From Varroa destructor (lineage: Eukaryota > Arthropoda > Arachnida > Mesostigmata > Varroidae): a stretch of 64,000 nucleotides of DNA. The stretch spans positions 59,706,764 to 59,770,763 of the forward strand of contig NW_019211455.1 in assembly GCF_002443255.2 (NCBI RefSeq), read 5' to 3'. A program made the position numbers and the translations under genes. Within the stretch, counting starts at the first letter, position 1. The number at the start of each line of letters is the position of its first letter. Below, piece by piece: positions 58,981 to 64,000 of this stretch. The notes beneath the pieces were generated by a model. That model was not told where the DNA came from. It was given only the letters and a program-made list of their open reading frames with translations, and did not search any database.

Positions 58981-58984
58981 AGGT

Positions 58985-59140
58985 CTATATTTCGAGCTTC
59001 ACGTCCGGTATCGCCGGTAGGCATTCCATCAGGCGGCTGGCTTTCAGCGTAAAACCAAATCTATCTATGCTCGGCTTCGAACCTAAATCGCAACGTGCCC
59101 TTAAGAGTACCAAACAAATACTTCACCTTCCACGTGGCCT
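58985..59140 (-). mobile_element. SINE copy 5 (most complete)
   Basis: Minus strand, head to tail: an A-box-like region with gtgaagtatttgtttgg, B box taggttcgaagcc (59061-59073), ggttttacgctgaaagccag, CCGCCTGATGGAATG, ctaccggcgataccggacg, and the end tgaagctcgaaatata. It contains both the tRNA-like head and the full body, so it defines the family at about 155 bp. The sequence beyond the final tata differs in every copy, so the family has no shared LINE-like tail that I can see. Confidence 0.8.
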
Positions 59141-59149
59141 AAGTTCATA

Positions 59150-59195
59150 CGCAAACCGGTTTCGTGGTGGGAGGCAGCCGTCTGATTGCAATACA
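59150..59195 (+). mobile_element. SINE copy 6 (body fragment)
   Basis: caaaccggtttcgtggtggg then aggcagccgtctgattg on the plus strand is the central body of the same family. It begins within about 15 bases of the head of copy 5 and points the opposite way, so copies 5 and 6 form a head-to-head inverted pair. Confidence 0.6.
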
Positions 59196-59199
59196 GAAC

Positions 59200-60565
59200 G
59201 TAAATGTCGAAGCATGAAAACGTAGATATATACGTGCTTGAATGCATAATACCTGAGTTTAACTAAACCATAATTTTCCCGTAATTGCTATAAAACATTT
59301 ACAGAGTTGCTCTTGAAGAAAATAACCGTGTGCGGACCGTTGAAATTGAATAATATCGCATACCCGGAACACATACCCGGTAATCTCTACTACTTGTCTT
59401 CGATAGCCAAAACAAGTAGTTTCTTTTTGCCTTATGATTAGCAAAAAATTTTTAATGGCCTTTGGCATCAGTTACATAGTTCTTCTCATATAACCTCACT
59501 CTTTAGGACTATTACGTGATGCTAGATATGCGGTACGAGTCACGTTAATCTCATATCTCAAAATTAGTGGATAGGAAGCTTCGAATAACGACGCGCCTCA
59601 AAGCGCATAGATGTTAGCGTGCATGTAAAATTACCATACTTGCACATTATTCTAATTACTAACAAAAAAAAAATGGTCAAACGGGTACCGCATGATTTAA
59701 GTGGTGATCAAAATAAAAACAGAGACCCTTGCTTCTCTCTCTTCACCTAACAACAATGACCCACTGTTACATTAGATTATAAAAATAGATATTTTATGAT
59801 AATTGCAGACGATGGCATGAATGGTTAGATTCGACTGAACCGAGATTACTTTAAAGTAAATGCAAAAAAGTCATGGTATCTGTCTAATGGTTTAAGGCAA
59901 ATGCTATCCACACTGTTGTCAGGGGGCTTCATGAGATACGACGATAGTCTTCTTACATGGTTTGTTTAATGTCTTAAGCTTAAATGGCTGTCTTAAGCAT
60001 CACCTCGTCAGCTTTGTGCAAAAATAACATACGCGAAGTATCGCTTTTGCGTGTTAACCCTAGCTTGTCAATTGTGGTTGAAGTATTCTGTTTATAGTTG
60101 GAAAAGATGAAAAAATTCCGTCTGAAGCATTCAAGACGGTGAAGAGAGTTAAACTATTCCTATTGCGTTGATCAATCCTACATTACAATAATTACGCTAA
60201 CAAAAATGCAGAAGTTACAATTAAGGACACTCTGTCGCCCATAATACTTACCAGATCTTGCTCCCACATATTACCATTTTTTCAAGATCTCGACGACTTC
60301 TGAATAGAAAAATTGTCCACATCTCAAAATAACATCGAAATTGCCCTTCGCCTCATAGGCTCTGCTAATCCGATTTTATATTATCGTTTAAATAGTGGAA
60401 GGCGATAGATAGTAATGGTGCATATCTTGACTGAAAATAAAAGGACTAAAGTTTTGAGAAAACCCTGAAAAGTTTGAGTTTTCAAATTTCGTACTAGTAT
60501 ATACGTGTCTTTAATTGACAATTTTTCTAAATTAACGAATCGTTGTAGGCTTATTTCTGCTCGTA
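59200..60565. other. No gene recognised
   Basis: AT-rich with frames of 69 codons (minus, 59259-59468) and 82 codons (minus, 60381-60629, overlapping SINE copy 7), neither with a motif. Confidence 0.3.
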
Positions 60566-60570
60566 CGTTG

Positions 60571-60626
60571 TGGTCTAGAACGAATCCGCGTATAAATACA
60601 CTTCGTTTCGTGCTGGGAGCAAACAG
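60571..60626 (+). mobile_element. SINE copy 7 (fragment)
   Basis: A B-box-like gaacgaatccgcg (60579-60591) followed by cacttcgtttcgtgctgggagc, then divergence. It matches the head-body junction of copy 3. Confidence 0.65.
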
Positions 60627-60629
60627 CAA

Positions 60630-61435
60630 TTCCAGATCTAAAGCTTGGAAGATAGAGGCTTATTTTAGGTTATAAGATAAGGTGTCTTTAGCGAATACGT
60701 TGACTTTTGAGTTCTTAAATAAATCATTAAGTTAACGACCTTGTATCTATATTATTTTCTATATCAACTTATACAAATATTTAATTGAGGCGTTAAGCAA
60801 ATATATTGTTTGTACTAAACACAGCCACTTAATTATGAGACGTAACCGTTTGATAACCGTTTATGAAAGTTATGTACTCACGTGGCCTTGTGCTTCCAGT
60901 TACCTCACATGTGTTATGGTGAGGAAGCCGAGGTTTAATATTTGATTCTAATTGATTTACGTAACCACTCTGTATTATGAGGTTGTCGAAGTACATTTTG
61001 TTCTTCGAAGAGTGCACTTTGTTAATACTGCGTGTACCGTACTATGTGAAATGCAACGTAACTAACGATTAAATGAAACCGTTTTGTTTTGCTACGGCAT
61101 CGAAGAGAAGCCCTGTTATATAAATGCATAATATTAAATAGAGGTTAGGATATGTTATAAATAGAAAGAGCCCATCGTGTCAATATATTTTCAAATGATA
61201 TCTTACATTTGTTCTATGTTTCCCCTTTTTCTAAAGCGTAACGAATATTTAACCTTCGCAGTTTTGTTAGAAGTGGAGTAGAGGGTCTGGTTGCCAGGTT
61301 TGAGACGGTGACGTAACGGATGCAGGAATATCGGATATTATATTATAGAATACCGGATGCAGGGTTATCAATAAATGATGTTGATACAGAAAAGAATGGC
61401 CCAACTTGCATGGTGTCGTAGGACAGAAACGATGC
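60630..61435. other. No gene recognised; cggatgcagg direct repeat
   Basis: The 10-mer cggatgcagg occurs at 61317-61326 and 61354-61363 with similar flanks (about 37-base spacing). Otherwise AT-rich. Confidence 0.4.
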
Positions 61436-61438
61436 TGT

Positions 61439-61500
61439 TTCGGCAGCCTATAGTGGTATCAACCCTATATTGGAAGTTGGGAGTTTGATCGATGCCAAAT
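61439..61500 (+). repeat. tRNA-like segment, not the SINE family above
   Basis: ggcagcctatagtggtatca resembles an A box (TRGCNNAGTGGT) and ttgggagtttgatcgatgcc resembles a T-arm/B box (GGTTCGATTCC with changes), with roughly the right spacing and a TTGGAAG anticodon-like loop between. The acceptor stem does not pair well, so it is more likely a tRNA pseudogene or the head of another SINE than a working tRNA. Confidence 0.35.
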
Positions 61501-61504
61501 GCCC

Positions 61505-62380
61505 CTGCGGACCTTAGATCTAGGCTGTCATTTCAGTCTTGATAGGTACCAATTAAACTTGAATGAAATGGACCGAACTGAATGCTAACTTTTTACCTCT
61601 CTGTCATTATGATATATAGACTAGGGTATCGTGCGTATACTCGCCATATACTTAGACGTCGGCCTTAAGGAAATCCATACTACAAAGAGCGTAAACCTCA
61701 TTGGAAAAATTAATGTTCGTAGAATTGTCGTTTGTAAGGGTTCTCATATGGCGATCATGCCTTTTGGTTGTTTCTGTATGTCCAGTTGGGCCTGCATAGC
61801 GCCAATCAAACGCAACAGACAATTTAGGCTATTTGGTGGAATTATTTTTTTAGACTTCTTGGATATTCTAGTTAATATTCAGTTTTTCTTTTTGTTTCTC
61901 ATTCATGCTATATTTGACAGTTCGTGTTTTAGTACCGTAATAAAGTACCAGAGCTGTTCTTTAAGATCATTCTACGCATAAACACAAAACTGTAAAGCAT
62001 GTTATTATCTATCGCATGCTGTTTAGGTTATTCCAAGAAACTAATGTTTCTGTCTCATTGTGTTATGTGAGCTCCTAAAACAACGTTGGCATTGAAGGTG
62101 GTCAGCTTCGGAACCACGTTTAACAAACCAGAACGAGAAATTCACCGATGAACCTAAATTAACCAAACTCGAAACACAATTAACTAATGAAAGGATAATT
62201 AGGCTAATTAGTAAAAGACTACAATAACGACAACAGCCGATAGAGTTCGTTGCTTGCGGGTAAGTTTGTAGTTGGCGAAGGCCCATGATGGTAGCCTCAA
62301 ATCATTCAACTGGGTGAGCGGCCATTTCATTTAAGCTATCACCGTTGATTATTTAATCAATCAGTTCACTTGGCTTCGGT
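61505..62380. other. No gene recognised
   Basis: A 116-codon plus frame (61631-61981, hydrophobic second half) and an 81-codon minus frame (62041-62286) are unidentified. An overlapping plus frame near 62095-62220 (TNQNEKFTDEPKLTKLETQL) is protein-like but cut by stops. Confidence 0.25.
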
Positions 62381-62389
62381 CAGAGCTAG

Positions 62390-62572
62390 CCTCCTAAACA
62401 GTGGACTATCAGCCGCGGCTATCGAACTGAACTAAATTCTTTTCACTTTCTCCGATCATCAACAGCTCACTACTCCTCATCCTCACTCATTCATTCGCAT
62501 TCCCTTTTCTGTTCCGGCAACTTGCATCAGCGGTAGGGAGGACAATCGAGTTGACGTGCGTGCGATGAATCA
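62390..62572 (+). promoter_or_regulatory. Putative 5' leader of the gene at 62573, with 3-codon upstream ORF
   Basis: GC-richer and pyrimidine-rich (cactttctccgatcatc, tcactactcctcatcctcac) than the flanks, with several CpG, directly upstream of the first coding exon. At 62565-62576 an upstream ATG starts a three-codon ORF (Met-Asn-Gln) whose TGA overlaps the main ATG as ATGA. No TATA box is placed with confidence. Promoter role is inferred from position and composition only. Confidence 0.35.
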
Positions 62573-62726
62573 ATGAGTACTCTCTCACCTCCACCCGTCG
62601 ACTTCTTGAATGCTTCTCCTTGTTATGATGAAAATGTTGATTTTTCAATCAGACGCTTGAATCTAAGCAGCTCAAGGGCATGTTTTAACCAGTCGTTTAG
62701 TTCAATAATCAGAAAAAAATCTCAAG
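62573..62726 (+). CDS. Candidate first coding exon of a host gene, unknown product
   Basis: Starts MSTLSPPPVDFLNASPCYDE and continues through SIRRLNLSSSRACFNQSFS to ..RKKSQ, 51 codons plus one base, then a near-perfect splice donor CAAG|GTAAGTG (62723-62733), giving a phase-1 intron. The peptide is Ser/Pro-rich, has no signal peptide or membrane segment, and looks like the disordered N-terminus of an intracellular protein with possible proline-directed phosphorylation sites (SPPP). Reading through the donor would end at a stop near 62792. The next exon was not recognised in the remaining 1.3 kb of plus strand, so it is probably outside the window. This is the only place where start context, composition and donor agree. 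Confidence 0.5.
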
Positions 62727-63100
62727 GTAAGTGTATATTATGTTATACAGATGACGCTTTCAGGTACCGTCTAGCGCTCACTATGGTCGCTTAAATAATC
62801 GAAAAGTGTAATTTCTGTGCACGTTCGAGGTTCTACTGGAGGAGTCGAACATCACTGAATGTTCTTCTGGAACTTCCCATTAATTGAACACAGTCTTAAC
62901 ACACAAATCGATACTTTTGTCAGATGTCATGTATTTAATACACAATAGTTGTAAAAGTTTAAATTTGTCAGTTTCAAAATCGAAAATTATTTACGAAGTG
63001 CTTTTTAGTTCTTAGAAATAATATTCTTACTTTTACCCCAAAAATTGTCTACACAGAACGCACTTTTTATTCATATTGCAAAATAATCTACGTAAAATGT
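62727..63100. other. Presumed intron start; nothing else seen
   Basis: AT-rich sequence following the GTAAGT donor. If the exon call is right, this is intron, and the minus-strand transposase that follows is inserted within it. Confidence 0.35.
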
Positions 63101-63109
63101 ATAATTTTT

Positions 63110-63800
63110 CCTACTTCCGCGGATGCTCTAAATTATTACCATTCTGGTTAACACACTACTGAAAATGGTGGGCTATCGATTTGCAGAGTCTAATGAGCAC
63201 CTTATTTAGTGTTGTAGTACATTCCTACTCGGCATTTTAATTTTCCAGTGTCGTAAGCTTTCTAAAGTACATTTTACCTTCAAATCCATAGGTGCCAGCT
63301 CGAGGGAAGGGGCAAAGTATTTTATCTTCTTCTTTATCTAAACCACTTGTTTCAAAATTTTACTATTAAGATATGCTGTTACATCATAACGATAACTTGC
63401 AGGTGTTCCGTCTGTTGGAAACAAAACTCGCTCTGTTCGCCAGTCCTTTCTAACAGATTCTTGTAGTAAATTCAAGTAATTGGTACCAGTCGCTGCACTC
63501 TCAAACTTTTGCTTGAAATACCGTACTACACTGTAGCTCATGGTAAATTTAGATAGCTTTCTTGCCTAACGTATTGGTGGTGGCTCAATAAGTGTAATTA
63601 TGATCAATTAATTGTGCCATTTACATGTAGCTTCATCGCGCTAAGTAATCTTTATAATAATAACTGTGCGTCCTGTTTTGTCCCATTTTTCTAAGTACTA
63701 TCCACAGAAATTTCCTTGGTTCGGGTATGTCTATTGATAGCATGTGTCGTCGTTTGAAACTAAATGTTCCATTACAATGTTTTGAAATGTGATGGACATC
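63110..63800 (-). mobile_element. Tc1/mariner-superfamily transposase fossil, minus strand
   Basis: Read downwards: a segment near 63700-63640 fits +K+FC.WYL.K.. and leads to DEAT (first Asp codon at 63637-63635), where the family has SDEATF.LNG.VNRHN..YW. The 67-codon frame 63541-63338 gives TGTNYLNLLQESVRKDWRTE and then VLFPTDGTPASYRYDVTAYL, fitting TG..YLN+L...I.......FQQDGAPPH....VR.YL, with the second Asp kept at 63412-63410. LELAPMDLKVK keeps a third Asp at 63286-63284 where the family has SPDLTPLDFFLWG. The tail near 63150 (TIFSSVLTRM) fits the IF..VR..M segment. This is the lineage common in insects, cnidarians and other invertebrates with FQQDGAPPH boxes. Stops and frame changes occur between blocks, so it is inactive despite three intact acidic positions. 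Confidence 0.8.
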
Positions 63801-63804
63801 AAAC

Positions 63805-64000
63805 TTGGTTGTGCCAAGTTTACGACTTTATTTTCTCACAGATTTTTCGAGGATTTCCATATAACATTCCAGTTCTCCTTCTCGGGTAGTAATTCACGTT
63901 GATCTTCCTAGTCTTTGGCAATATGCGTATAAACATCCGTTCCATTCGTTTCAAGCTTAATTGTAAGTCGTGTGAGTACATCTGCCTTTGCACTTCTGCT
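63805..64000. other. No gene recognised at the window end
   Basis: Should contain the N-terminal DNA-binding part of the minus-strand transposase, but no helix-turn-helix motif could be read. Confidence 0.3.

Noticed and set aside
61631..61981. 116-codon plus frame with hydrophobic second half
   Set aside because: Composition (Phe/Ile/Leu-rich) is typical of translated T-rich DNA, and no domain or splice signals accompany it.
1..64000. CRISPR arrays, operons, bacterial promoters or terminators, rRNA genes
   Set aside because: No regularly spaced repeats, no tight gene clusters and no rRNA-like conserved blocks; the sequence is of eukaryotic type.

Overview
The window looks like gene-poor, AT-rich (roughly two thirds A+T by eye) chromosomal DNA from an animal. 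The reasons are: no long open reading frame (the longest ATG-type frame is 144 codons), no dense gene packing, a 100-N scaffold gap at 53351-53450, TA-type microsatellites, one well-formed GT splice donor after a credible first coding exon, and many decayed copies of animal transposable elements. I cannot name the species. The mix of several mariner/Tc1 lineages, jockey-like LINEs, Ty3/gypsy elements and a tRNA-headed SINE fits several AT-rich invertebrates (flatworms, insects and others).

Layout. 1.65-3.25 kb holds a broken Ty3/gypsy pol (reverse transcriptase then integrase). 6.8-7.8 kb is an almost full-length mariner transposase fossil, followed by a second mariner fragment and then by about 0.9 kb of decayed coding sequence that I could not identify (8.33-9.23 kb). 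13.2-16.0 kb carries a Mos1-like fragment, two SINE copies in opposite orientation and a mariner-like transposase of another lineage. 18.8-21.5 kb has a gag-like segment, a clear non-LTR reverse transcriptase and a weak second Ty3 fragment. 26.7-27.5 kb is another near-complete mariner. 29.7-30.2 kb is a minus-strand LINE reverse transcriptase, with a SINE just beyond it. 38.5-40.2 kb has a minus-strand mariner and a minus-strand Tc1-like remnant. 50.4-52.5 kb has a minus-strand mariner flanked by two copies of a short dispersed repeat. 56.0 and 57.5 kb hold weaker Ty3 and LINE endonuclease matches. 59-60.6 kb has three more SINE copies. 63.1-63.8 kb is a minus-strand Tc1/mariner-superfamily transposase that still has all three acidic positions.

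The only part that looks like a living host gene is at 62.4-62.73 kb: a GC-richer leader, a three-codon upstream ORF whose stop overlaps the main start, 51 codons, and a GTAAGT donor. Its product is not recognised.

Nothing here works as an operon or pathway. The theme is a transposon graveyard: all the transposase and polymerase genes carry stops, frame changes or lost catalytic residues, so they are probably inactive. All homology calls were made by reading translations by eye against known family motifs. No database search was run.
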